A DNA stretch of 64,000 nt from Opimibacter sp041746735 (GCA_041746735.1 JBGTGP010000040.1:16869-80868), one strand, 5' to 3'. Counted from the stretch's first letter, positions 51,723 to 60,662 are shown. Notes: generated by a model from the letters alone, not told the origin. Program-made: numbers and translations.

Positions 51723-54245
51723 TTAATGGAGAATTATTTTTCTTGCATGTGTATGGCTATCTATTTGTATTTCAATATAATACACACCAAGGCCTAGTCC
51801 GGTAACATCAATTTTGGATGTAAAAATACCCGCTTCTATTCGAAGCATTCCATTTAGGTCATATACTCGAATCTTGCCTGGTTGTGGGCGTGTGATACTT
51901 GCAGGCATCTCAATGTAAAGCATATCACTTGTCGGGTTTGGATAAAGTTTTATCCCGGATACTATTGCATCAAACACTGAAACAAGTACAACCTGAATTG
52001 CATTGGACCGGGCCTCGCAGCCTGACATAAGTGAAGTCACGACAACCTCATACAAACCTCCCGCGACAGGGACGTAGGTCTGCCCGGTGGCCCCGGAAAC
52101 CGGCACGCCATTCAGCAACCACTGGTAGAACCCCACGTCAACTTCACATGTGAGCACATCGTTTTCGTAGTTGATCTGTACTGCATCAACAGGAAGGGGT
52201 GAAACGGTCAGACTGACTTCACCTGTCATGGTGCCACAAGCATCTCGGCCCATGACACTCACCGTTCCCGAACTCGCACCCGCTATAACCTGAATCGAAG
52301 ACGTGTTGGGATTTCCAAATATAAGCCAACCGGCTGGAAAGGTCCATTCAAAAATGTCAACATCTGATGAAACGATCGTATAGGTGACCGTATCTGTCTG
52401 GCATGGTGTCAGATCACCCGAAAGCAGGCCCAGCACAGGGGTAAACGCACAAGGAGAATATTTAACAATATTTCCTCCTATCCCGACACTCCAGACAGTC
52501 TCTTTTCCGGGAACGGCGAAAATGTCAAATAGTGACTCAGGAGATTGATGATCCAGTAACCAGGTCTGACCCCCATCATTTGTCCGAAGTATCACACCAG
52601 CACCTGAGCTGCCCCCGGAGATCCAGCCAGTATCTGCAGAATGAAAGGAAACTCCAGCCCAAAATGTCCGGTAGGGAAGCACGGACGTTTCCCAGGACTG
52701 CCCGCCATTGAAAGTATGCCACAGGGTATCTGTAAAGCCTGATGAAACCGCCCATCCCTGCATTGTATTGATGAAACTGATGTCGGTAAATTGCGTCCGC
52801 CCATCTGCATACTGCAACGACCAGTTTTCACCTCCGTTATCTGTATACAGGATAGTGCCAAACCAACCGCAAGCCCACCCATGTTGATCATCTACAAATT
52901 CAAGACCTAACAGAATACTCCCGGGATCTGTAAATACTTCGTCCCAATGTGTACCACCATTTGTTGTCTTATAAATTCGCCCAAATTCACTGACTGCAAC
53001 ATGTGTTTGCCTTGAAAAAGAATAAAGCCCGGATATCTGACCCAGGTCTTCCCCAATTGTATTCCAACTGGTTCCTGCATTTTCTGACAGAAATACATTG
53101 CCGTTGGAAGATCCGGCTACCAATATATCACTGCCCGCCATGCCCACACTATAGATATGGTCATTCGATCCGAAGGAATGCTTTTCCCAGGATGCTCCAC
53201 CATTCGTGCTTGTCAGCACGGTTCCTCCTGCACCACCGACGATCCCCGTTTCTTCATCCACAAAAAAGGCATCAAACAGGATCTCTTTCGAATTGGGTAT
53301 TTGATCTGTCCAGGTGTTGGCATAGTTGGCTGAATAGAGAATGGAAACAAATTTACTGCCGGCCCACACGCCGCCGGCATCGTTGGCGTAAATTCCGTTG
53401 GTTTTATTGCTATTGATGATATTGGGATTGACATTCGTCCAGAACGCCCCACCACTGAGCGTATAAAAGATAAAGCCATTAATCTGACAAGTCCAGATCT
53501 CATTTTCATTGACTACATGCATATCCTGGATAGAATTGACGGCATTGTCATGCAGCCGGTCCCAGGTATGACCACCGTCAGTGGTTTTATATACATAGTC
53601 TCTTGCGGATAAAAATCCAATATCGTCTGTCAACATATGGATACCCGAAATGACAGGGTGACGAAGTGTGTCGCGGACATTCCAATTGGCGCCGCCATCC
53701 GTGGTCACCCAAACCTGATTATTGTTAAATCCGCCATGCTGCACCCAGCCCTTCAGCGGGCTGGTAAAATATCCCGCTTCTGTATTGAAGCCCGGCAATG
53801 AAATTACCTCCCAAGTCATTCCCAAGTCGGTACTGATCACACTATAGTCCGCTCCGTGGGCCATCAGCTCGCCCCCTGGCAGTATTTGTACTTTGTATAC
53901 ACGGCCCAGACTGTTGTGTGCAATATCCCAGGTATGACCCCCGTCCCGGGTCACGATGAGTTGAAATCCTCCGGCAAACATGATCTGCCCTGCCGTCCCG
54001 GGAACGACTATAGGCGCATCATATGCGACACCAATATGCGGGGGTCTTTGGGGTGTCCAGGTAATACCACCATTGGATGTTGTGAAAATAGTACTCTCCT
54101 GCCCAACAGCAAGACCATGGAGTCCATCAAAATCAATATCCATGATCTGGGCAAGAAAGGGGTACGGGTTCTGGCGGATCCAGGTTTGGGCAGCACAGGT
54201 TTGCGTTATCAATACGATAGTAAAGAGGATAACCAGGTTTCTCAT
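51723..54245 (-). CDS. YCF48-like beta-propeller protein with PKD-like and T9SS sorting domains
   Basis: About 840 residues from ATG 54245 (the frame is open upstream from 54287). Signal peptide ending TCAAQ. Then at least ten propeller blades of the YCF48/sialidase type, each with a 'TxDGGxTW' turn (STNGGITWTP, TRDGGHTWDIA, TTDGGANWNV, TDNGGENWSLQ, TNDGGQTWLLD). Then Ig/PKD-like modules (DVDIFEWTFPAGW, VDVGFYQWLLNGVPVSGA) and a T9SS type A sorting domain (IKLYPNPTSDMLYIEM, LGLGVYYIEI). It is a large secreted surface protein. The propeller alone does not reveal a ligand. Confidence 0.92.
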   Translation of the reverse strand: MRNLVILFTIVLITQTCAAQTWIRQNPYPFLAQIMDIDFDGLHGLAVGQESTIFTTSNGGITWTPQRPPHIGVAYDAPIVVPGTAGQIMFAGGFQLIVTRDGGHTWDIAHNSLGRVYKVQILPGGELMAHGADYSVISTDLGMTWEVISLPGFNTEAGYFTSPLKGWVQHGGFNNNQVWVTTDGGANWNVRDTLRHPVISGIHMLTDDIGFLSARDYVYKTTDGGHTWDRLHDNAVNSIQDMHVVNENEIWTCQINGFIFYTLSGGAFWTNVNPNIINSNKTNGIYANDAGGVWAGSKFVSILYSANYANTWTDQIPNSKEILFDAFFVDEETGIVGGAGGTVLTSTNGGASWEKHSFGSNDHIYSVGMAGSDILVAGSSNGNVFLSENAGTSWNTIGEDLGQISGLYSFSRQTHVAVSEFGRIYKTTNGGTHWDEVFTDPGSILLGLEFVDDQHGWACGWFGTILYTDNGGENWSLQYADGRTQFTDISFINTMQGWAVSSGFTDTLWHTFNGGQSWETSVLPYRTFWAGVSFHSADTGWISGGSSGAGVILRTNDGGQTWLLDHQSPESLFDIFAVPGKETVWSVGIGGNIVKYSPCAFTPVLGLLSGDLTPCQTDTVTYTIVSSDVDIFEWTFPAGWLIFGNPNTSSIQVIAGASSGTVSVMGRDACGTMTGEVSLTVSPLPVDAVQINYENDVLTCEVDVGFYQWLLNGVPVSGATGQTYVPVAGGLYEVVVTSLMSGCEARSNAIQVVLVSVFDAIVSGIKLYPNPTSDMLYIEMPASITRPQPGKIRVYDLNGMLRIEAGIFTSKIDVTGLGLGVYYIEIQIDSHTHARKIILH

Positions 54246-54440
54246 TTGAAAGCAGCATTTAGACAGAAAAACTTTTTCCTTGCGCAAATTTCGAACTATA
54301 TGGAAGGCTGTTTATCACCCGAATGGGTGAACTGTTTGCAGGCCACGCGGAGGTGAATTTCTACCTCAGGACTCCGTCAATACTACAGATTTAAGGGAGT
54401 ATGGGCGTGGTCTATAGGATCGTCACCAACCGAAGGAATG

Positions 54441-54468
54441 AAAAAAGGCCACCGATAAGGTGACCTTT
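54441..54468 (-). terminator. Terminator of the tRNA-Asp gene
   Basis: On the minus strand AAAGGTCACC pairs with GGTGGCCTTT (one G-U) around TTATC, followed by a T run (54446-54441), immediately 3' of the tRNA. Confidence 0.85.
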
Positions 54469-54471
54469 CTG

Positions 54472-54545
54472 CGGACCGGACGGGACTCGAACCCGCGACC
54501 TCCGCCGTGACAGGGCGGCATTCTAACCAACTGAACTACCGATCC
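54472..54545 (-). tRNA. tRNA-Asp (anticodon GTC)
   Basis: A 74-base cloverleaf without encoded CCA. The acceptor arm GGATCGG/CCGGTCC (one G-U) is followed by discriminator G. D-arm region GTTCAGTTGGTTAGAAT. The anticodon arm CCGCC-TGTCACG-GCGG carries GTC. The T arm is CGGGTTCGAGTCCCG. It is a single-gene unit with its own promoter element and terminator. Confidence 0.97.
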
Positions 54546-54568
54546 GGGTAATCTTTAAAAAGAGAGTG

Positions 54569-54576
54569 CAAAGCTA
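54569..54576 (-). promoter_or_regulatory. -7 promoter element of tRNA-Asp
   Basis: The minus strand reads TAGCTTTG (TAnnTTTG), 24 bases upstream of the mature 5' end, with a GTTG about 17 bases further upstream as a possible -33 box. This is one of the clearest promoters in the window. Confidence 0.6.
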
Positions 54577-54670
54577 AAAAACTTTTAGACGTACAACCCT
54601 CAATTTTCTTTTCTCTTTTTCCCGAGATGGATGGTAGGTACCTTTTTATCTTGTGCTTTGATCCACCGAT

Positions 54671-55903
54671 ATGAAGTATCTCCTATTTCTCATGATCCTG
54701 GCTACCTTCGCCTGCTCGTCAACCAAAAAAACCATGCAGCAAGCCGATCAAAATTTATATCAGTACGCTGTTGAACTCTCAAGACGGTTTATCATCACCG
54801 ATGGCCATATCGATCTTCCCTATCGTCTGCAGGTAAAAAACTTCAGACTGGAACGGGAATTTTTGCAAATTCCTATTGCCACTTCGGATGGAGACTTTGA
54901 CTACGAACGTGCCAAACAAGGAGGGTTGGATGCACCCTTTATGTCCATTTTCATTCCCGCATCCTATCAAAGTGAACCGCCCGAGGCGAAGGCACTGGCC
55001 GAATCGCTAATTCAGATGGTACTCGGTATCATTGAGGCTCATCCGGATAAGTTCGCACGGGGTGATTCACCTGCCATGATTGAGCAAAATTTTGAACTGG
55101 GCCTCATCTCCCTTCCGATGGGTCTTGAAAATGGGGCGCCGTTACAGTCCCTGGAGGATGTCCGATATTATTATAACCAGGGCATTCGCTATGTGACACT
55201 CACCCACGGAAAGGACAATCACATCTGTGACAGTTCGTATGATACGACCGCCACTTGGGGTGGGCTCAGCCCGTATGGCTATCAGGTCATTGAAGAGATG
55301 AATCGCACCGGTATGATGATCGATGTTTCACATATATCTGATCAGACCTTTTTCCAGGTCATGGAGCATTCGAGGGCACCGGTACTGGCCACACATTCGT
55401 CCTGCAGAGCATTTACACCGGGCTGGCAACGAAACATGAGTGATGAAATGATCTTAGAGTTGGGCCGAAAGGGGGGAGTGATTCAGATCAACTTCGGCTC
55501 TGATTTTCTTGATGCCGAAGTTACCAAAGCCAGGGCGGATAGTCGACGCGATTTGGAAAGCAGACTTGCCAAAGCCGGCATGAAAGCTGATGATCCTTCA
55601 GCAAAGCCAATCCTGGAGGCTATTAGAAAAAAGTATCCGTCCCTGTATGCTGACGTTGTCCGGGTCGCCGATCATATCGATCATGTCCGGAAACTGGCCG
55701 GGATTGACCATATTGGTATTGGATCTGATTTTGATGGTGTAGGAGACAGTCTGCCCACAGGCCTCAAGGATGTCAGTCAGTATCCCAACCTCATCTACGA
55801 ACTTCTCAGACGGGATTATACGGAGGAAGACATCGAGAAGATCTGTTTTAAGAATGTCTGGCGTGTCTGGCATGCTGTCAATGCTGTTGCTGCTTCCGAA
55901 TGA
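54671..55903 (+). CDS. Membrane dipeptidase (M19, renal dipeptidase family) lipoprotein
   Basis: 410 residues. The signal ends in the lipobox TFAC (Cys about 15). M19 zinc-site motifs: ITDGHIDLPYRL (HxD), a Glu in LGLENGAPLQS, His in VTLTHGKDNHICDS, VSHISDQTFFQ and THSSCRAFTPGWQRNM, then HIGIGSDFDGVGDSLP. The enzyme hydrolyses dipeptides, including D-amino-acid-containing ones, on the outside of the membrane. The stop codon overlaps the ATG of the DMT transporter (ATGA), so uptake or export may be coupled to the peptidase. Confidence 0.94.
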   Translation: MKYLLFLMILATFACSSTKKTMQQADQNLYQYAVELSRRFIITDGHIDLPYRLQVKNFRLEREFLQIPIATSDGDFDYERAKQGGLDAPFMSIFIPASYQSEPPEAKALAESLIQMVLGIIEAHPDKFARGDSPAMIEQNFELGLISLPMGLENGAPLQSLEDVRYYYNQGIRYVTLTHGKDNHICDSSYDTTATWGGLSPYGYQVIEEMNRTGMMIDVSHISDQTFFQVMEHSRAPVLATHSSCRAFTPGWQRNMSDEMILELGRKGGVIQINFGSDFLDAEVTKARADSRRDLESRLAKAGMKADDPSAKPILEAIRKKYPSLYADVVRVADHIDHVRKLAGIDHIGIGSDFDGVGDSLPTGLKDVSQYPNLIYELLRRDYTEEDIEKICFKNVWRVWHAVNAVAASE

Positions 55904-56784
55904 GCATCCCAAGTATAAACACGGGTGCAACCCGGGATTGGAAGGGATGGATCGTCTTTATTCTATTGGCGTTTATCTGGGGAGGTTCTTTTATTCTGAT
56001 AAAAAAAGGGTTGATTCATTTTACGTCGACGGAAGTAGGAGCCTTGCGTATCGCCATCAGCGCGATGGCCTTTGTTCCTTTGTATTTCCTTCTTCGGGTA
56101 CCTTTTCCCAATGGTAAAGTGGGTATAGTGACGCTCATAGTCCTGTTGGGGAATGGATTTCCTGCATTTCTTTATGCTATAGCTCAAACCCGACTCGGGA
56201 GTGCCGTGACCGGCGTACTCAATAGTCTGACCCCCATTTTTGCGCTCCTGATCGGCGTGATATTTTTCAATACACCTTTCCGGCGAAATTATCTTGTGGG
56301 ACTCTTACTGGGGTGTGCAGGAATCGCTGTGCTTATGGTGGGCGAGAAGGACTGGAGGATCAGTGCCTATGTAGGGTTTGTTATTATAGCGACGATATGC
56401 TATGGTTGGAGTGCTAACCTGATCAAGCGATACGGACAGGATATTCATCCTGTGGCCATCACAGCTATTGGTTTTTCTATTATAGGCGTGTTGGCGCTGG
56501 GGCTCTTGGGTTCAGAAGGCACGTATACCAGAATAGCAGACCCTGAAGTATGGAATGTATCGATGCCCGCGATGCTGGCGCTGGCGCTAGTCTGTACGGT
56601 GCTGGCCAATATCATGTTTTATTGGCTGATCCAGCGGACCACAGCTGTATTCGGATCAGCCATTGCCTATGCTATTCCCTGTATGGCACTGGTATGGGGG
56701 AGTCTGGATGGGGAACGGATATCCTGGCTTCAAATCTCCGGGTTTGGATTTATTATAGCAGCAGTGTATAGTCTTCGTCGATAA
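55900..56784 (+). CDS. EamA/DMT-superfamily transporter
   Basis: 294 residues with ten membrane helices in two EamA halves. Half one has FILLAFIWGGSFILIKKGLIHFTSTEVGALRIAI and GNGFPAFLYAIAQTRLGSAVTGVLNSLTPIF. Half two has YVGFVIIATICYGWSANLIKR and YWLIQRTTAVFGSAIAYAIPCMALVWG. The final short loop SLRR is typical. Such proteins export amino acids or metabolites. Overlap of four bases (ATGA) with the dipeptidase suggests translational coupling. Confidence 0.93.
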   Translation: MSIPSINTGATRDWKGWIVFILLAFIWGGSFILIKKGLIHFTSTEVGALRIAISAMAFVPLYFLLRVPFPNGKVGIVTLIVLLGNGFPAFLYAIAQTRLGSAVTGVLNSLTPIFALLIGVIFFNTPFRRNYLVGLLLGCAGIAVLMVGEKDWRISAYVGFVIIATICYGWSANLIKRYGQDIHPVAITAIGFSIIGVLALGLLGSEGTYTRIADPEVWNVSMPAMLALALVCTVLANIMFYWLIQRTTAVFGSAIAYAIPCMALVWGSLDGERISWLQISGFGFIIAAVYSLRR

Positions 56785-56803
56785 ACCGTTTTCACCTTTA
56801 ACC

Positions 56804-56811
56804 TACGTTTG
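56804..56811 (+). promoter_or_regulatory. -7 element giving a near-leaderless transcript
   Basis: TACGTTTG (TAnnTTTG) ends only 6 bases before the SET gene ATG (56817). If used, transcription would start at or next to the start codon. Confidence 0.45.
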
Positions 56812-56816
56812 CCTTT

Positions 56817-57200
56817 ATGTTGCAACAACATCCCGGTTTGTATTTTGCACCAAGTGGCAAACATCGTTACGGTATGTTTTGCACACAAGACATCCTGGCG
56901 GATAGTGTCATCGAGATATGCCCAATCATTGTGATCCCGGGAGAGCAGGCCCGTCAAATTGTGAAGGGTTATATTTTATATGAATATTATTTTGAGTGGA
57001 AAAAGGACAGCATTGCGCTGGCATTGGGATACGGATCATTGTACAATCATTCCCATCAGCCCAATGCACTATTTGAAGCTGACTATAATGGCCAATACAT
57101 CATTTTTAAAGCATCAAAAGATATTCCTGTGGGGACTGAGATTTTGGTCGATTATCATGCTGGCACTCCGGGTGAAGAGGTGTGGTTTGAGATCAAGTAG
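56817..57200 (+). CDS. SET-domain protein (putative protein lysine methyltransferase)
   Basis: 127 residues, a minimal SET domain. GMFCTQDILADSVIEICPIIVIP matches the 'GrGvFA..di..G..ie..p' start. The catalytic core is GYGSLYNHSHQPNALFEADY (NHS..PN) and the end is DIPVGTEILVDYHAG (the E(L/I)..DY motif). The post-SET region is absent. Small bacterial SET proteins of this type are common in Bacteroidota; substrates are generally unknown. Confidence 0.9.
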   Translation: MLQQHPGLYFAPSGKHRYGMFCTQDILADSVIEICPIIVIPGEQARQIVKGYILYEYYFEWKKDSIALALGYGSLYNHSHQPNALFEADYNGQYIIFKASKDIPVGTEILVDYHAGTPGEEVWFEIK

Positions 57201-57225
57201 GGGTATGCCTGCGGCATTTGCTACT

Positions 57226-57312
57226 TGTTGGGTAAAGGGTAAAGGGTAAAAGGTAAAGGGAATCTGCTTGCACTGGTGTGCAAGATGGGTAAAAGGTGAA
57301 GGGAAGTATGCG
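57226..57312. repeat. Composite repeat: GGTAAAG heptamers plus GC-rich hairpin
   Basis: Four to five GGTAAAG/GGTAAAA heptamers are followed by the perfect hairpin CTTGCAC-TGGT-GTGCAAG (57267-57284). Then come GGGTAAAAGGTGAAGGGAAG and TATG. The same parts recur in another order at 63875-63955. No gene is present between 57201 and 57325. Confidence 0.75.
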
Positions 57313-57325
57313 TTTTTTAAAAGGA

Positions 57326-57895
57326 TTAGCTTTTAGATCGGGTTCGGGAGGTGTAAAGGGATGTAAAATCTACGGCAAAGAGGAGGCGTTTTTTCCAATA
57401 GGAACTGGATAGGACATTTTCATGCAGGACACCTCTTTGGGTCGTGCTATGGATAATCCAGAGTTCATTGGATGAGTTCTTTTTGACGATACCGACATGA
57501 TTAATACGTCCGCGGTCGCCAAAAAATACAAGGTCTCCGGGGCGGGCTTTCTTCCAGGGGATATGTGGCGCGGCTGCAGCGAGGGTTGATGAAGATCGGG
57601 GTAGTTCGATCTGATGTTTTTTGGCAACGTGATACACGAGACCGGAGCAGTCGAATCCCTGACGAGGATCGGTACTGCCATATTTGTAGCGGGTGCCCAG
57701 AAATTGTTCGGCCGTCGTGATAATGGAGTTTTTGAGGGCCATTTCCTTGCCCGCTTCTGAATTGGAGAATGCATTCCGGGTCTCGCGGGCATATACCTGC
57801 CGCTTTTGCTGGTCATAGACGGCTACGCGGACCTTAGAGCATCCGGTGGCGAGTAGGACCGTAAAAATCATAAGTAGAACCCTGTATATCTGCAT
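57326..57895 (-). CDS. NlpC/P60 (C40) cell-wall peptidase lipoprotein
   Basis: 189 residues. The lipobox LLATGC gives a lipidated Cys near 19. The NlpC/P60 catalytic core is QFLGTRYKYGSTDPRQGFDCSGLVYHV with the nucleophile Cys in DCSG, the catalytic His in GRINHVGIV and a late polar residue in ELWIIHSTTQRG. It should cleave gamma-D-glutamyl-meso-diaminopimelate bonds in peptidoglycan stems. It is convergent with the SET gene. Confidence 0.93.
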   Translation of the reverse strand: MQIYRVLLMIFTVLLATGCSKVRVAVYDQQKRQVYARETRNAFSNSEAGKEMALKNSIITTAEQFLGTRYKYGSTDPRQGFDCSGLVYHVAKKHQIELPRSSSTLAAAAPHIPWKKARPGDLVFFGDRGRINHVGIVKKNSSNELWIIHSTTQRGVLHENVLSSSYWKKRLLFAVDFTSLYTSRTRSKS

Positions 57896-57938
57896 TATTA
57901 TATATTAAAAAAATATTTAATACAAAAATCATTCCAAA

Positions 57939-58706
57939 CTAGAACTCAAATACATCTTGGTCCTGCAGGAACTTGTACGTGTTTCTATATTCGTTAAGTT
58001 CTTCTTTATTCAGTACGGCAGGTATAACGCCTTCCTGCTCCTTCAGGGTGTGGAGTAGGTCGCCATTCATATTATATACGGAGCTGTGTCCGGTGTACTG
58101 TAAGCCATTGCCATCTGATCCAACGCGGTTGACGGCGGTCACGTAGCACTGGTTTTCAATGGCCCGGGCTCGCACTAGGGCATCCCAGTGATGAATTCGC
58201 GGGACCGGCCAGTTGGCCACTACGACGAGCAGATCGTAATCATTTCTGTTGCGACACCATGCCGGAAAGCGAAGGTCATAGCAGACAATGGGCATAATGT
58301 TCCAGCCTTTGATTTCGATAGAGACTTGTGTTGTGCCTGCTGTATACGGTTTGTCTTCGCCCCCATACGAAAAAAGATGTTTTTTATCATACCATTCCAG
58401 GTGTCCATCCGGAAAGGCCCAGTAGAATCTGTTATAGAACCGGCCATGATGCCGGGTGGCCATACTGCCGGCGATCACGGCATTGGAAGTCCGGGCATAT
58501 TCCATCATCCAGGACAAGGCATGGCCAGTAGCATCTTCTGCGGCGTTTTCAGGATGCATGGTAAAACCGGTGGACCACATTTCAGGCAGCAAGATGATGT
58601 CCGCATGTGGTGCATGAGTTAGCAGGGATTCAGTCCGTGCGATATTGGCTGGAGGATTTTCCCAGATGATGTCTGATTGTACGAGATTGAGTCGGAGGGT
58701 AGACAT
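57939..58706 (-). CDS. Nitrilase-superfamily amidohydrolase (YafV/omega-amidase type)
   Basis: 255 residues. The Glu-Lys-Cys triad is Glu42 (IILLPEMWSTGF), Lys109 (EWYDKKHLFSYGGE) and Cys142 (MPIVCYDLRFPAW). The GFTMHPENAAED segment and the overall length match YafV/Nit2-type omega-amidases, which hydrolyse alpha-ketoglutaramate and related compounds in a metabolite-repair role. It follows L25 on the same strand, but the L25 terminator lies between them. Confidence 0.93.
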   Translation of the reverse strand: MSTLRLNLVQSDIIWENPPANIARTESLLTHAPHADIILLPEMWSTGFTMHPENAAEDATGHALSWMMEYARTSNAVIAGSMATRHHGRFYNRFYWAFPDGHLEWYDKKHLFSYGGEDKPYTAGTTQVSIEIKGWNIMPIVCYDLRFPAWCRNRNDYDLLVVVANWPVPRIHHWDALVRARAIENQCYVTAVNRVGSDGNGLQYTGHSSVYNMNGDLLHTLKEQEGVIPAVLNKEELNEYRNTYKFLQDQDVFEF

Positions 58707-58718
58707 AGATCAAAATTA

Positions 58719-58744
58719 AAAAAGCATCCCAAAGGATGCTTTTT
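58719..58744 (-). terminator. Terminator after the L25 gene
   Basis: AGCATCC (58723-58729) pairs with GGATGCT (58734-58740), extended by A/T pairs on both sides. On the minus strand the hairpin is followed by TTTTTT. Confidence 0.9.
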
Positions 58745-58786
58745 ATTCTGTGTTCGACAGATCCTGCGGGGACCTGAAATGGAAAC

Positions 58787-59434
58787 TTATTTTTTAGCTG
58801 CGGGTGCTTTAGCAGGTGCTGCTTTGGCGGCAGGTGCTGCTTTGGCGGGTGTAGCTGCAACTTCTTCTGCTGCGGTCGCACCTCGGAGGGCTCTGGGAAT
58901 CTCGATGGTTGCGATCGGAATATTTTCGTTGTTGAGCACTTCAACACCTTCGTATGAAGCGAGATCCTTGATTCGCTGAGATTGGCCGAGGCCCATTTCC
59001 GTGGTATCGAGGATGACTTTATCTATGAGATGGTCGGGAGTGGCTTTGATCTTGACCTTGCGCATTCTACGGATCATCTTGCCACCGGATTTGAGACCCT
59101 GTGCGATGCCTTCAAAACTGATAGGAACATCTATTTTGATTGGGTGATCTTCGATCAGGCGTAGAAAATCGATATGGAGGATACGTTCAGTGACTGGGTG
59201 AAACTGTACATGTTTCAGGATGCAGCGGTGGGTCTGGCCTTCCAGTTCGATCTCTACGATTTTAAATTCGGGTGAATACACCAGTTCCCTCAGGTCCAGT
59301 GGTGCGAGGCTGAAATGCTGGATTTCATTACCGCCATAGAGTACACAAGGAATACGATCCTGCTTGCGCAAGGCTTTGGTGGCAGATTTGCCGAGATCGG
59401 TTCTGGGTGTTGCGGTTATTGAAAAGACTTCCAT
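58787..59434 (-). CDS. rplY: Ribosomal protein bL25 (Ctc/TL5 form) with Ala/Lys-rich tail
   Basis: 215 residues. The N-terminal 5S-rRNA-binding domain has ITATPRTDLGKSATKALRKQ, RIPCVLYGG and HRCILKHVQFHPVTERILHIDF. The C-terminal beta domain has VPISFEGIAQGLKSGGKMIRRMRKVKIKATPDHL. The last 30 residues are low complexity (PAKAAPAAKAAPAKAPAAKK), typical of Bacteroidota L25. It belongs to the 50S subunit and binds 5S rRNA. A TACCTTTG -7 element lies at 59479-59472. Confidence 0.95.
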   Translation of the reverse strand: MEVFSITATPRTDLGKSATKALRKQDRIPCVLYGGNEIQHFSLAPLDLRELVYSPEFKIVEIELEGQTHRCILKHVQFHPVTERILHIDFLRLIEDHPIKIDVPISFEGIAQGLKSGGKMIRRMRKVKIKATPDHLIDKVILDTTEMGLGQSQRIKDLASYEGVEVLNNENIPIATIEIPRALRGATAAEEVAATPAKAAPAAKAAPAKAPAAKK

Positions 59435-59471
59435 AAACGTTTGATTTGCTCCCCGATTATTTTAGGGCACG

Positions 59472-59479
59472 CAAAGGTA
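59472..59479 (-). promoter_or_regulatory. -7 promoter element of the L25 gene
   Basis: The minus strand reads TACCTTTG, 38-45 bases before ATG 59434, the same octamer as seen before yebC and the PhnA-domain gene. The remaining spacer to 59710 is AT-rich with no gene. Confidence 0.6.
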
Positions 59480-59710
59480 TGATTTTTAGGAGGAAAAGTA
59501 AAAAGGATTTTGAAAATATTCCGGGATGTAAAAAGGGGTGAGACTAACCGGCAGTGAACGTTGTATTGACCTGAAGGTCCGGATTGGGGAAGGGTGTATT
59601 TGTAGATGTGTATTATGTTGTATATAGGGTATTTAAATATTGATAAAAAAGTTATATTTTATAAAAAAGAGTATGTGTGCTGGGTTTTGGACCTGATTCG
59701 AAGGTCGTGC

Positions 59711-60019
59711 TCAGAATTTGTTCAGGTATTCCTGCAATACGTGCCTGAGTTGGGAAAAATTCTTCCAGTCTAGCGAATAGAGGTTGTAAGGGTACTTTTC
59801 ATGAAAACGGACGAGTCCGGATTCCCGGAGGATTTTGAGGTGGTCGGAGATCGTGGATTTGGCAAGGGGATATTTCCGGTAGAGGACTTCGACACGGGTT
59901 TCGGGATGATTGGCGAGGTAAAAGAGTATATCTACTCTTACCGGATATGCTATGGCGCTGCAGAAGCGGCTGATGTTTTGATCTTTGGGATCAAAGAGAT
60001 GGGACTTTTTAAAAGCCAT
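59711..60019 (-). CDS. ArsR-family winged-helix regulator
   Basis: 102 residues. Helix-turn-helix core AIAYPVRVDILFYLANHPETRVEVLYRKYPLAKSTISDHLKILRESGLV, followed by the wing FHEKYPYNLYSLDW. No metal-binding Cys pair (CxC) is seen; a lone Cys lies in RFCSAIAYP, so it is not an obvious arsenic or cadmium sensor. Target genes are unknown, and the spacer on its promoter side is the 99-bp repeat array B. Confidence 0.9.
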   Translation of the reverse strand: MAFKKSHLFDPKDQNISRFCSAIAYPVRVDILFYLANHPETRVEVLYRKYPLAKSTISDHLKILRESGLVRFHEKYPYNLYSLDWKNFSQLRHVLQEYLNKF

Positions 60020-60127
60020 GATGTAAGATTCAACTGGTTAAGGTGAGGTGAAAAATAGGGATTGGATGAATACGGGTCAAGGGGTAAGGAAAAAAAAGAA
60101 GGGAATGGATCAGAAAATATAAAAATT

Positions 60128-60622
60128 GATTTCGACGAAATCCGTCGCAGGGAGCCTGCGGTTGTTGGGCTGTAGCCATTTTTTAAATAACGTATTATGA
60201 AAATATTAAATATGTTCTCTCTGAATGATTTCGACGAAATCCGTCGCAGGGAGCCTGCGGTTGTTGGGCTGTAGCCATTTTTTAAACAACGTATTATGTA
60301 AATATTAAATATGTTCTCTCCGACTGATTTCGACGAAATCCGTCGCAGGGAGCCTGCGGCTGTAGGGTCGTAGCCATTTTTTAAACAACGTATTATGGAA
60401 ATATTAAATATGTTCTCTCTGACTGATTTCGACGAAATCCGTCGCAGGGAGCCTGCGGTTGTTGGGCTGTAGCCATTTTTTAAACAACGTATTATGGAAA
60501 TATTAAATATGTTCTCTCCGACTGATTTCGACGAAATCCGTCGCAGGGAGCCTGCAGTTATTGGGCTGTAGCCATTTTTAAAACAATGTATTATGGAAAT
60601 ATTAAATATGTTCTCTCCAACG
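60128..60622 (+). repeat. 99-bp structured tandem repeat, array B (five copies)
   Basis: GATTTCGACGAAATCCGTCG starts at 60128, 60227, 60326, 60425 and 60524, an exact 99-base period; a decayed sixth start follows at about 60623. Each unit holds CGACG-aaatc-CGTCG, CGCAGG-gag-CCTGCG and GGCTGTAGCC hairpins, then an AT-rich stretch (ATATTAAATATGTTCTCTC). Copies differ by a few substitutions only. It is homologous to array A at 32741-33013 in the opposite orientation. It fills the spacer between arsR and the PRPP synthetase gene. Confidence 0.93.
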
Positions 60623-60662
60623 AATCTCGTCAATATCCATTGACAACACCCCTCTCCACCCC

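Noticed and set aside
60128..60622. CRISPR-like array
   Set aside because: The whole 99-base period is conserved; there are no unique spacers of 30-40 bases and no cas genes in the window.
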